A stretch of DNA of 64,000 bases from Myxococcota bacterium (GTDB lineage: Bacteria > Myxococcota_A > UBA796 > UBA2385). The notes under the pieces were generated by a model. It was not told the origin of the DNA. It did not search any database and saw only the letters and a program-made list of their open reading frames with translations. The position numbers and the translations under genes were made by a program. Shown here one piece after another: positions 16,632 through 24,430 of this stretch (position 1 is the first letter of the stretch; each line of letters begins with the position of its first letter). The DNA lies in the NCBI GenBank assembly GCA_023150805.1, contig JAKLKF010000014.1:1-64000 (forward strand). The letters are read 5' to 3'.

Positions 16632-17365
16632 ACGAAGCCCTCGACGTGGTGTTGATCTCGCTGCGCGACCCCGACGATCCGATGGCCGCCCACGAGCTGG
16701 GCTGCTTCCAGCAGTTCACCGGCGTGCAGGACATCCGCGTGCTGCACGCCAGCGCCACCCCCGCCGGCCGCCGCGAGCTGGACGCCGACCTGCTGCTGTT
16801 CGGCGGCAGCGGCGCCTACAGCGTGCTCGACCCGCACCCCTGGGTGCGGCGCTTCCTGGACTTCCTGGTCGCCGCGGTCGACGAGGGGGTGCCCGCCTGG
16901 GGGAGCTGCTTCGGCTACCAGGGCCTGGCGCTGGCGCTGGGTGGCAAGGTCGTGCGCGACGACGCCCGCGCGCGCCTGGGCGCCTACGAGGTGCAGGTCA
17001 CGCCCCAGGGCCGGCAGGACCCGGTCTTCTCGGTGCTGCCCCCCTCCTTCCACGCCCAGTACGGCCACCACGACCACGTGGTCGCCCTGCCCTCGGGTGT
17101 GGAGCTGCTCAGCGTCGACCCCGAGGGCCGCTTCGAGGCGCTGCGCGTGTCGGGCAGCCACTTCCGCGCCGCCCAGTTCCACCCCGAGCTGACCACCGCC
17201 CTCACGCTCTCGCGCTTCGCGCACTACCGCGACCACTACGCCCACGACGAGTACGAGACCATCGTCGCCAAGATCAGCGCCTGGCAGGACACCGGCGAGG
17301 TGCAGGCCGTGCTGCCGGCGGTGGTGGCCGACGCGCGGCGGGTGCGGGCGCAGCGCAAGGGCTGA
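16628..17365 (+). CDS. Class I glutamine amidotransferase domain protein
   Basis: A 245-residue protein beginning at a GTG that overlaps the previous TGA (GTGA), with AGGAGG at 16616-16621 as ribosome-binding site. The triad is present: Cys94 in WGSCFGYQG, His185 and Glu187 in QFHPEL. An oxyanion-type segment FGGSGAYSVLD lies near residue 58. The fold matches stand-alone GMP synthase-like GATase1 proteins, which release ammonia from glutamine or hydrolyse gamma-glutamyl bonds. The acceptor is unknown; coupling to a membrane phosphotransferase-type enzyme is unusual. Confidence 0.82.
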   Translation: MNEALDVVLISLRDPDDPMAAHELGCFQQFTGVQDIRVLHASATPAGRRELDADLLLFGGSGAYSVLDPHPWVRRFLDFLVAAVDEGVPAWGSCFGYQGLALALGGKVVRDDARARLGAYEVQVTPQGRQDPVFSVLPPSFHAQYGHHDHVVALPSGVELLSVDPEGRFEALRVSGSHFRAAQFHPELTTALTLSRFAHYRDHYAHDEYETIVAKISAWQDTGEVQAVLPAVVADARRVRAQRKG

Positions 17366-17368
17366 GGT

Positions 17369-17386
17369 CGGCCGGCTCCTCGGCCG
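17369..17386 (+). terminator. Possible GC hairpin downstream of the amidotransferase gene
   Basis: CGGCCG, six loop bases and CGGCCG form a short GC stem four bases after the stop codon, between convergent genes. No T-run follows, so a terminator role is weakly supported. Confidence 0.25.
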
Positions 17387-17465
17387 TACCCGACCACCAC
17401 GGCCGGGTCACGGAGGGACGGAGATCCCGAGAGCGGCTTCCGGACCCCGGGGCGAGGGAGGCGGA

Positions 17466-19460
17466 CTACAAGCCCGCGCGGCTGCCGGTGAACATCAGCG
17501 TGCGACGGGACCCCGTCTCTTCGGGCTCGTCCCAGGCTGGCTGGATGTGCAGACCCAGGATCAGGTCGTCGGCGCCGTCGCCGGTAAAGTCGTGGTCCGC
17601 GATGAGCCGTGGAGTGGATTCGTAGTCCCCCCAGGCCCGGTCGGTGGGGGCCAGGAACTGTCCGCGCGCGATGTCGTCGAGAAGCCAGGCGCCGGGGTCT
17701 GGCATCAGGGCCAACGCCAGGATGGAGCTGTACTCTGTCTTCGGGTAGTCGAGGGTCTCTACGCCCAGGACCAGCTCCGGCTCTCCATCGGCGTCCATGT
17801 CGCCCGTGCAGGCGTTGACGACGGGGTAGACCCCATCTCCACCGAGGAGCTGGAGGACCGAGTCGCCCATGTCCTGGACTCCGTTGGTCCAATCCCAGGC
17901 CACAGATCCACCGGTCCAGGATCCGGACCCTTCCATGTCCCACCAGAGGGTCCAGACGAACAAGCGGGTGAGACCGCTGGAGGTTGGACATGCCCTTGAA
18001 TGCACTTCGAACTCAGCGCTCGGGTCGTCGGAGGACCACACCTCGCCGTCCGTGTCCTCCATGCCGAGATCCGCGTCGAAGGGACCGAGGTAGACGGCCG
18101 CATACCGCTCCGATCCCGCATGGTTGTAGTTGAGCGCCAGCATGTCCGACAGGCCATCTCCGTCGATGTCGACTACACTGTCAATCGACCCACCCCAGTC
18201 CTCGGTCCAGGTGAGCGACGGGGCGTCGTCGAGGCTGGGCTCGCCCGAGAAGCTCGCCGCGGTCATGAAACGCACGTGGTGCCCGGCCCCCTCGTCGACG
18301 CTCTTGACGAGGATGGTGCGCTCGCCGTCTTCGCCTGGGCTGGTGACCCCCACACCATCAGGCACGAACAGCCAGCTCTCCGGGTCCTCCAGGTAGGGCA
18401 CCTCACCGAGGTCGATGGCACCCTCAAGAGGACCCGGAGCGAAGTACAGGCGAGACGGTGTCGTGGTCAGGAATGGCTCCACCCAGTTGGGAACCGAGAC
18501 CAGCATGTCGGCATACCCATCGCCGTCCAGGTCATGGTCGGCGGTCGCCCCCGGATCGGCGGAGACTTCGAAGCGCTCGGGCCTGCAGTCCACGGGCGCC
18601 GCCAGGCGCGCCAGGCTTCGGGCTCCCGCGGCCTCCGTCCCCGTGGCCGCCATCGGCGTGACGTAGACGTCGAAGAAGCTCTCGCCGGCCCCACAGCCCT
18701 GGCTGAGCCGGGTCCACCATCCCAGGGCAAGCTCGGACTGGCCGTCGCCGTCGCCATCCGCCACCGTGCCCAGTGGCAAGGCAAAGGCGTCCAGGTGCGG
18801 CGACAGGATCTGCAGTCGCGCGTCGACGACATCCCATGTGCGGTCGATGCCGCAGGCGCCGGGCAGCCCATCGCAGTCGTCGTCGAACCCATTGCCGCAC
18901 ACCTCCTCCGCCTCCGGGTGGACCGAGGGGTCCCCGTCGTCGCAGTCCTCCTCCAGCCGCGATCCGTCTCCGTCCGCATCGAAGTCGTCCCCGCCGGTGC
19001 AGTCCTGGTCCAGCCCGTCGTACCAGACCTCGGCGGCGCCGGGGTGAGCGTCCGGGTCGGCGTCGTCGCAGTCGCTGGACTGGACCGCATAGCCCTCGGG
19101 GCAGGCGCAGGACGTGAATGTCATGTCGTCGGTGCCCCAGCCGTCCACGTCGGCGTCGCGATAGCAGGTGATCGGTGGGAGCAGCTCGGGCGGGTCCGCC
19201 ACTCCGTCACAGTCGTCGTCCTCTCCATTGCACAGCTCCTCGGCTCCCGGGTACACGGTGGGGTCGGCGTCGTCGCAGTCTCCCGCGGTCGCGACGTGGT
19301 CCGCGGGGGCGACGCAGGCCATCACCGCGGTGCCCGCGCCGTAGCGGTCCCCGTCCGCGTCCGCGAACCAGGATGTCACGGGGCAGTCGACCCCCGTATC
19401 CGTGCCGCCGGGCGCAGGGCCCTGGGTGCAGGCGAGGAACAGGAGCGTCAGGTGGGGCAT
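17466..19460 (-). CDS. MopE-like/FG-GAP repeat lipoprotein
   Basis: A 664-residue predicted lipoprotein (MPHLTLLFLACT lipobox). Residues 20-200 hold three to four MopE-type putative metal-binding repeats such as GDCDDADPTVYPGAEELCNGEDDDCDG, with paired Cys and Asp clusters. The rest contains FG-GAP/VCBS-like calcium-binding loops (DGDGDGQSEL, DHDLDGDGYADML, DIDGDGLSDML, DMDADGEPELVL, DFTGDGADDLIL), predicting a beta-propeller. Such proteins are surface-exposed in Myxococcota. It is the last gene of a minus-strand overlapping run; its start overlaps the end of the RTX-repeat gene by 13 nt. Confidence 0.85.
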   Translation of the reverse strand: MPHLTLLFLACTQGPAPGGTDTGVDCPVTSWFADADGDRYGAGTAVMACVAPADHVATAGDCDDADPTVYPGAEELCNGEDDDCDGVADPPELLPPITCYRDADVDGWGTDDMTFTSCACPEGYAVQSSDCDDADPDAHPGAAEVWYDGLDQDCTGGDDFDADGDGSRLEEDCDDGDPSVHPEAEEVCGNGFDDDCDGLPGACGIDRTWDVVDARLQILSPHLDAFALPLGTVADGDGDGQSELALGWWTRLSQGCGAGESFFDVYVTPMAATGTEAAGARSLARLAAPVDCRPERFEVSADPGATADHDLDGDGYADMLVSVPNWVEPFLTTTPSRLYFAPGPLEGAIDLGEVPYLEDPESWLFVPDGVGVTSPGEDGERTILVKSVDEGAGHHVRFMTAASFSGEPSLDDAPSLTWTEDWGGSIDSVVDIDGDGLSDMLALNYNHAGSERYAAVYLGPFDADLGMEDTDGEVWSSDDPSAEFEVHSRACPTSSGLTRLFVWTLWWDMEGSGSWTGGSVAWDWTNGVQDMGDSVLQLLGGDGVYPVVNACTGDMDADGEPELVLGVETLDYPKTEYSSILALALMPDPGAWLLDDIARGQFLAPTDRAWGDYESTPRLIADHDFTGDGADDLILGLHIQPAWDEPEETGSRRTLMFTGSRAGL

Positions 19461-19980
19461 TCGTGAACCGCCCAGTAGGACGAAGTGCAGCTCGTCCCGC
19501 TTGGATTGCAGATGTCGCTGTCGGGACCGCCGTCGATGGTGTCACCGCTTTCGCCGTCCAGCCGATCATCGCCGGTCCCCCCGTTGATGGTGTTGGGCCC
19601 ATCGTCATCGACCACGTCATCGGCGCCCGACCCAGAGTTCACCACGTCCTCCCCTGGCCCCGAACACACCTGATCCGCACCGGCCCCTGCATCGACGTAG
19701 TCATCTCCTTCATGTCCGGCGATGTCGTCGGCCCCATCCCAGCCATGGAGCGCGTCTGCGTACATAGGGAGGTGGACCCATGCACGATCGACGACTCACC
19801 CAGCGGGGGGATCAGCGCAGCCAGCTCGGCCAGCAGCGCGGTGTCCCCGCCGTCATGGGGCGTCTGCTCGACGCGGCAGAGGGAGTCGCCCGCGATGGCG
19901 CCGCCCGGTCCGGTGGTGTCGCCAGGGTCCGAGGGGGTGCGGGCGGCCCGCAGCGGGAGGGTCAGGGTCACGTCACCCAC
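19448..19980 (-). pseudogene. RTX-type calcium-binding repeat protein, apparently frameshifted
   Basis: The C-terminal 105 codons (from 19765) encode aspartate/glycine nonapeptide-like repeats (GADDIAGHEGDDYVD, NGGTGDDRLDGESGD) and a Cys-containing tail. Upstream, a different frame from the GTG at 19980 or 19971 is clearly coding by base composition (TLPLRAARTPSDPGDTTGPGG to AALIPPLGESSIVHGSTS) and runs into the repeats with a one-base phase difference near 19766-19772. The ATG at 19765 has no ribosome-binding site. The simplest reading is one gene broken by a frameshift; sequencing error or programmed shifting are alternatives. Confidence 0.6.
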
Positions 19981-20773
19981 CCTTCTTTCCCAGGAGGGCG
20001 TCGAGGTCCATGCCCTTCTGCCAGGCGGTGACGAAGCAGGAGCGGGGGTCGACGCCGGTGGCGGTGATCTCCACGTCGAACCAGATGGGCTGGCTGAGCG
20101 GGTTGCGCAGGTTGGTCTCGTAGGGTCCACCGCGGGGGTCGAAGAGGACGGTCATGTACATGTAGTCGACACCGACGTCGCCGACACAGACGGTGGAATT
20201 CGTCCAGCCATGGGGCAGGCTGTCGACCCAGTGGTACTGGTCGCCGTCATGCCAGCCGACGCGGAGCTGGTGGGCGGAGAAGGAGGGGTTGGCGATGTGG
20301 CCGCCGTTGTCGGCGTGCTCCCCGAGGTAAGCGGTCTTGTCGGTGCCCGGTACGGTCAGAATGACCTCGAAGAGGTAGTCCCCCACCCGGTCGCCGTCCT
20401 TGATGGGCCGCCACAGGGCCTGGTCTTCGACCAGGGTCTCGCAGGCGTCCGCGTGGGTGTAGCTGGCGCCGGTGACGAGCAGGGTCCAGCCGGCCGGCAT
20501 GGACTGGGTGGACGACTGGGAGAACTCCTGGTCGGCGTGTACGGTACCGGCGGAGAAGGTGATGGCGTCGGCGGGAGGGGCGGGACAGGAGTAGGCGTGG
20601 GTAGGTCCGGTGGGCGTGGTCGGCTTGGTGGGTTCGGTGGGTTCGGTGGGCTCCGTCGGCTCGGTGGGTGTCGTGCCCGAGGAACCTCCGTCCGTGGGGG
20701 CGGAGGTCGATCCGTCTCCAGGCGAGGGGTCCTTGCCGGTGCAAGCCAGCAGGAAGAGGCTGGTGAGTGTCAC
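19973..20773 (-). CDS. Lipoprotein with TEP-repeat tether, unknown function
   Basis: A 266-residue lipoprotein (MTLTSLFLLACTGKDPSPGD) whose tether contains a run of Thr-Glu-Pro repeats (about residues 35-58). The mature domain has paired Cys and aromatic-rich beta segments (GWTLLVTGASYTHADACETL; VGVDYMYMTVLFDP). The domain is not recognised. Its GTG overlaps the upstream stop (GTGA), and the next gene's start overlaps its own stop, so it lies in the middle of a polycistron. The leader CTGKDPxP closely resembles that of the FGE-like lipoprotein at the window start. Confidence 0.75.
   Translation of the reverse strand: MTLTSLFLLACTGKDPSPGDGSTSAPTDGGSSGTTPTEPTEPTEPTEPTKPTTPTGPTHAYSCPAPPADAITFSAGTVHADQEFSQSSTQSMPAGWTLLVTGASYTHADACETLVEDQALWRPIKDGDRVGDYLFEVILTVPGTDKTAYLGEHADNGGHIANPSFSAHQLRVGWHDGDQYHWVDSLPHGWTNSTVCVGDVGVDYMYMTVLFDPRGGPYETNLRNPLSQPIWFDVEITATGVDPRSCFVTAWQKGMDLDALLGKKGG
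20610..20670 (-). repeat. 9-bp tandem repeats encoding Thr-Glu-Pro
   Basis: Successive GGTTCGGTG/GGCTCCGTC-type units encode the TEP tether of the lipoprotein at 19973-20773. The unit length keeps the reading frame, so copy-number change would alter tether length only. Confidence 0.6.
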
Positions 20774-21633
20774 CGTGCACCTTCCGCGCCGGTGTCCTCA
20801 ACGGTGTAGAAGTCGGGCCAGATGTCGATGGGTTCGAGCTCCTGGTAGTAGGAGTTGGAGACGTAGAACTGAGAAGGTCCCCGTGAACGGTCCTTGCGGC
20901 CGTAGACATCCTTGTTGTACACGTTTGCGTACTCAGGGGTGCGTCGTGCTAGATTGGGGATGTCATACACCAGGAAGAAGTTCTCGTCGGTGGGTCCATA
21001 GGCCCCGATGTCCCAGTTGTCGCCTTCCGCTTCCGCCCAGTCGGGCGCATCGCCGAAGCGGGCCAGGTAGGTGCCCGCCAGGCGGTCGGGGCGCAGGTGG
21101 GAGTAGCAATACTGGGTCGGGACGAAGCAGTCCGCGTCGTCCGGGTCGGTGGAAGAACAGGCCAGGTAGTTGGTGGCGATGACGTTCCTGCCATCGTTCA
21201 GATCAAAGGTGTGCTTGACGTGTTGAAACCACACCGTCCACCCCAGCCAGGTGTCGCCCGAGAAGTAGCGCCACTCCCCTTGCAGGGAGAGCGGGTCCAG
21301 GGTGGGGTAGCCAAGGCTGGAGGTCCACAGGACCTCGTAGGGTATGGTGAAGGAGAGAACAGCCTCGGGAATGGCGTCCCAAGTGCCCAGGTAGAGCGTC
21401 TGGGAGAAGCGGTTGTAGGGGACACCGTAGAATGCCCGATTGATGGACCCAGAGAACATTCGCATGATCACCGCGTCATCGGGCGGTGGGCTGCACTCGA
21501 CGCTGTCGTGTTCGTCCAGGGCCGGTAGCCAGTGGTTGGATGCGTGGTCGCCCAAGGGTTGCGCCGCCCTGGGCAGGGCGGGCGTGCAGCCAGTCAGCAG
21601 GAGGACCGCGACGGTCGCATCACGGGGAGGCAA
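20770..21633 (-). CDS. Lipoprotein of unknown function
   Basis: A 287-residue protein with a lipobox (VAVLLLTGCTP). The mature part is rich in Tyr, Trp and Phe (AFYGVPYNRFSQTLYLGTWD; WRYFSGDTWLGWTVWFQ) and ends in charged segments, which suggests a carbohydrate- or peptidoglycan-facing beta domain, but no family is recognised. The best start available is a TTG at 21633, giving a 14-nt overlap with the end of the putative glycosidase gene, so both are likely translated from one transcript. Confidence 0.7.
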   Translation of the reverse strand: MPPRDATVAVLLLTGCTPALPRAAQPLGDHASNHWLPALDEHDSVECSPPPDDAVIMRMFSGSINRAFYGVPYNRFSQTLYLGTWDAIPEAVLSFTIPYEVLWTSSLGYPTLDPLSLQGEWRYFSGDTWLGWTVWFQHVKHTFDLNDGRNVIATNYLACSSTDPDDADCFVPTQYCYSHLRPDRLAGTYLARFGDAPDWAEAEGDNWDIGAYGPTDENFFLVYDIPNLARRTPEYANVYNKDVYGRKDRSRGPSQFYVSNSYYQELEPIDIWPDFYTVEDTGAEGAR

Positions 21634-24049
21634 CCGTCACCCCGACGCCGCCCAGGGCCAGCCGCTCGGAGCTGAGCAGGAGCACCGGCCAGCCTCCGCG
21701 TGCGATGGAGACCCGCCACGACAGGTAGGAGAAGATCCCCAGCTCCCGGGCGATCACCGGCTCGGCGTCGTCGCCGGTCCAGCGCCGGGAAGGGTAGCCG
21801 TGGGCGCTGGAGGCTTCGATGTCCACCATGTCCCCCTCCATGGGACCGGGGGCGATCCGGTAGACCAGGGGGGCCACCCTGCCGGTCCTCCGCCCCACCA
21901 GGATGACGCCGGCACAGGCGGGCGGGGCGACCGTTGCGCTCTCTGAGCCGGGATCCACGTAGCAGAGGTAGGCCCACCACGGGCCGTCCCCCACCAGGCC
22001 GGGGCCCACCCGGCGCCCGGCCCAGGTCACGTCGCTGAACTCCAGGACCCAGAGGAAGTCCTTCGCCTGGAGGCTCTCCAGAGCGACGACCCCTGTGTAT
22101 TCGTCACGGAGCCTCTGGGCCGACGGTGTGTCTTCCCATCCCCCGAAGCTCGGCGACAGCACCGACACCCCGGTGGCGGAGCCGAGCATCGCCGTCAAGC
22201 GCTGGAAAGCGAACCACGACTTGCGGGGATAGGCCTGGGTCGAGGAGGACACCGGGGTGAAGTCCATCCGCAGGCCGCAGCCCGCGAAGCTGCCGCCGGG
22301 GCTGGACATGTGGTCGTGCCACCCAGCCAGCGCGGCGCCGCCAGCGAGCGCTGCCGCGGCCCGCATCCAGACGCTTCCGGCCTGGAAGTCGTCGGGCCGG
22401 TTGGCTGCAGCCACGGCGGTGCAGTCCTCGTCCGTGCAGGTACAAGTGATCCGCTCGGGCCGGAAGGCCACCGACAGGTAGGGGCTGTCGGAGCCCTCCT
22501 CGCAGCCGTCGCCGGAGGACTTGCTCTCGTCGCAGGACCTGGTGGCCACGTTGACCGAGGTCTCGACGACCGACAGGGTGGCGGAAGGGACGTAGTCGTC
22601 CAGGATCTGCCGCAGCTCGCGGGTCTCCAGGTAGAGCAGGACCAGCGGCAGGGCCTGCTCCCGGCTGCCGTCCGCCAGGTCCTCGCCCATGTGGTAGAAG
22701 TGGTAGTCCACTCCGTCCACCAGGTCCTCGATCTCCTCGTCAACGAGGTGTTCGTCGACGCGAGCAAGCAGCAGGCCCAAGAAGTCCCTCTTCTGCTGCC
22801 ATGTCGCGGGTCCGCCCATTGACTCGACATAGGCGGTGATGCCGGAGATCCAGACCGGCAACCAGTCACACTCCTCGCGGATGGCGGTGGCGCAGTGGTA
22901 GTAGAAGTCGCCCCAAGACACGGCGTCCACCTGGGCGTCCGCGAAGGCATCGGTCTTGCCCTGGCGCGCGTGGAATGCCTCCATCTCGTTGCCCAGCTCG
23001 ACGCCCTCGATGTAGTCCGACAGGTCTTCGAAGGGGGTGGGACCGAAGAGCCCCTCGGCCAGCAGGCGGTCGTTGAGGTCGGCCAGCGCGCGGGCCACCG
23101 CGGCGGCCAGCTCCCGGAAGAAGACCCGCTTGTAGGCGTCGCTGGGGTCCAGGGTGTACAGGGCCCACTTCTGGACCTGTCCCCGCTCCGCGCCCGGGTC
23201 CACGTCGGACACGCCTCCGGCGAAGGGGACGTCGATGCCCTGGATCGGGTCGTACACGGTCCGGCCGAAGTGGGCAGGGTCCCACGCGACGCCGATCGGC
23301 TTGAGGAACAGGTCGCTGCGGGGCTCGATGCCTCGATTGTCTTCGAAGAACACTCCGTCGGTCGCCGCCCAGGGACCCTGGGAGCCCCCACCCAGGTCGA
23401 AGAGGGTGATCATCAGTCGCTGCTTCGTGCCATCGGCCACCATGGCCCGCACGACCGACTCCAGGGCCCGGAAACAGGAAGAACGAAGCACCACCGGAAG
23501 CAGATCCTCGCGGCGCATCCAGTCTGTCTGCACGGGCCGCATGTACGGGCGCTCGTTCCCCTCGTAGCCCAAGGGGGCATCGTGCCCCAGCAGGCGTTCG
23601 ACGAACATCTGCACGGCCCCGGGGTGGCGGACCACGTCGGCGCCCAGTTCCACCATGTCGGAGACGATGGCTCCCAGGCTGCCGTAGCGCTCCGGGTCCT
23701 CGATGAAAGAGACGGTGTGGACGGCGAAGCGAAAGGGTGGGGTCTCCTTCCCCGTCGTCAGCGGTTCGAGGTCGGGCAGCTCGATGTCGGGGAACACGAT
23801 GTCCAGCCCGTCGTCCGGCAGCCCGTCACCGGGCAGGACCAGCGCGGTGCGCCCGCCGGGCCGGTCGGCGGGTACCGGCTCCTGGCCCAGCGACCGCAGC
23901 AGCCCGCGCTGGTCCCGCTCGACGGAGGCCGCCAGCGCCTGCACGGTGTGGCGCCGCATGCTGCGCCGCAGGCCGGCCAGGCTGCCGGTGCGCGGCGGCG
24001 CGCGCCAGGACCGGCGCTCGAGGTGGTGGAGTCGGTCTTGCGGGCCCAT
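21620..24049 (-). CDS. Putative clan GH-A-type glycoside hydrolase
   Basis: An 809-residue protein without an obvious signal peptide. Three blocks suggest a GH-A TIM barrel: GVELGNEMEAF (Glu355 as acid/base on strand 4), VDYHFYH (about 448-454) and LSVVETSVN (Glu496 as nucleophile on strand 7). The spacing of 141 residues between the two Glu fits the clan. The C-terminal 250 residues look like a beta-sandwich. Residues 505-550 hold a Cys-rich insert (CDESKSSGDGC, CTCTDEDC). Overall similarity to known glycosidase families is not obvious, so the activity call is inference. It leads the run of lipoprotein genes. Confidence 0.5.
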   Translation of the reverse strand: MGPQDRLHHLERRSWRAPPRTGSLAGLRRSMRRHTVQALAASVERDQRGLLRSLGQEPVPADRPGGRTALVLPGDGLPDDGLDIVFPDIELPDLEPLTTGKETPPFRFAVHTVSFIEDPERYGSLGAIVSDMVELGADVVRHPGAVQMFVERLLGHDAPLGYEGNERPYMRPVQTDWMRREDLLPVVLRSSCFRALESVVRAMVADGTKQRLMITLFDLGGGSQGPWAATDGVFFEDNRGIEPRSDLFLKPIGVAWDPAHFGRTVYDPIQGIDVPFAGGVSDVDPGAERGQVQKWALYTLDPSDAYKRVFFRELAAAVARALADLNDRLLAEGLFGPTPFEDLSDYIEGVELGNEMEAFHARQGKTDAFADAQVDAVSWGDFYYHCATAIREECDWLPVWISGITAYVESMGGPATWQQKRDFLGLLLARVDEHLVDEEIEDLVDGVDYHFYHMGEDLADGSREQALPLVLLYLETRELRQILDDYVPSATLSVVETSVNVATRSCDESKSSGDGCEEGSDSPYLSVAFRPERITCTCTDEDCTAVAAANRPDDFQAGSVWMRAAAALAGGAALAGWHDHMSSPGGSFAGCGLRMDFTPVSSSTQAYPRKSWFAFQRLTAMLGSATGVSVLSPSFGGWEDTPSAQRLRDEYTGVVALESLQAKDFLWVLEFSDVTWAGRRVGPGLVGDGPWWAYLCYVDPGSESATVAPPACAGVILVGRRTGRVAPLVYRIAPGPMEGDMVDIEASSAHGYPSRRWTGDDAEPVIARELGIFSYLSWRVSIARGGWPVLLLSSERLALGGVGVTVASP

Positions 24050-24061
24050 GGTGCGATCCTG

Positions 24062-24337
24062 TCACGAGGAGCGGAAGCTGCCAACCAGGTCGAGCTCACC
24101 GCGGCGGGCGGTCGCGGCGCCCCCGGTGCGCTTGAGGCGCACGATCACCTCGACGTCGGACCGCAGCGCACCCTCGGTCCAGGCGCGCATCACGCCGACG
24201 TCGGAGTAGACAGCCTTGTCCTGGTTCGTGAGCGTGGTGCCCGACCCGTCGACGTAGGAGAGCTTCACTCGCCTGCCCTGGTCGTAGGGGCGGGCCGAGA
24301 AGCTGGCGCCCGTGTACGGACCTGGGTGCAGGATCAC
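24062..24337 (-). CDS. Short hypothetical protein, possibly fragment or phase-variable
   Basis: About 91 codons from a GTG at 24337 show coding-like composition (LHPGPYTGASFSARPYDQG, AVYSDVGVMRAWTEG) and stop 12 nt before the putative glycosidase gene. The open frame continues upstream through a run of 13 C on this strand to an ATG at 24400, giving 112 residues. Which start is used decides whether the tract is in the leader or in the coding region. No family is recognised. Confidence 0.45.
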   Translation of the reverse strand: MILHPGPYTGASFSARPYDQGRRVKLSYVDGSGTTLTNQDKAVYSDVGVMRAWTEGALRSDVEVIVRLKRTGGAATARRGELDLVGSFRSS

Positions 24338-24341
24338 AGGT

Positions 24342-24354
24342 GGGGGGGGGGGGG
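24342..24354. repeat. 13-bp G homopolymer
   Basis: An uninterrupted run of 13 G on the plus strand immediately upstream of, or inside the start of, the short gene at 24062. Tracts of this length are prone to slippage, either in the cell or during sequencing. Confidence 0.85.
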
Positions 24355-24370
24355 TCAACCTCTGGCGGAA

Positions 24371-24410
24371 ATCAAGACATTTAGTGACGTGTGGTGACAT
24401 TCGGTGACAA
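24371..24410 (-). promoter_or_regulatory. 10-bp phased direct repeats, putative operator
   Basis: On the minus strand TGTCACCGAA, TGTCACCACA, CGTCACTAAA and TGTCTTGATT follow one another. TGTCAC recurs at exact 10-bp steps three times and a fourth degenerate copy follows. Same-face repeats of this kind are typical of OmpR/PhoB-type response-regulator sites. The position upstream of the minus-strand lipoprotein run fits control of that operon. Confidence 0.5.
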
Positions 24411-24430
24411 CCACCACAGCCCCCCGCCCG

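Noticed and set aside
19448-19765. Independent 105-residue RTX gene from ATG 19765
   Set aside because: No ribosome-binding site, and strong coding signal continues upstream in another frame, favouring a frameshift.
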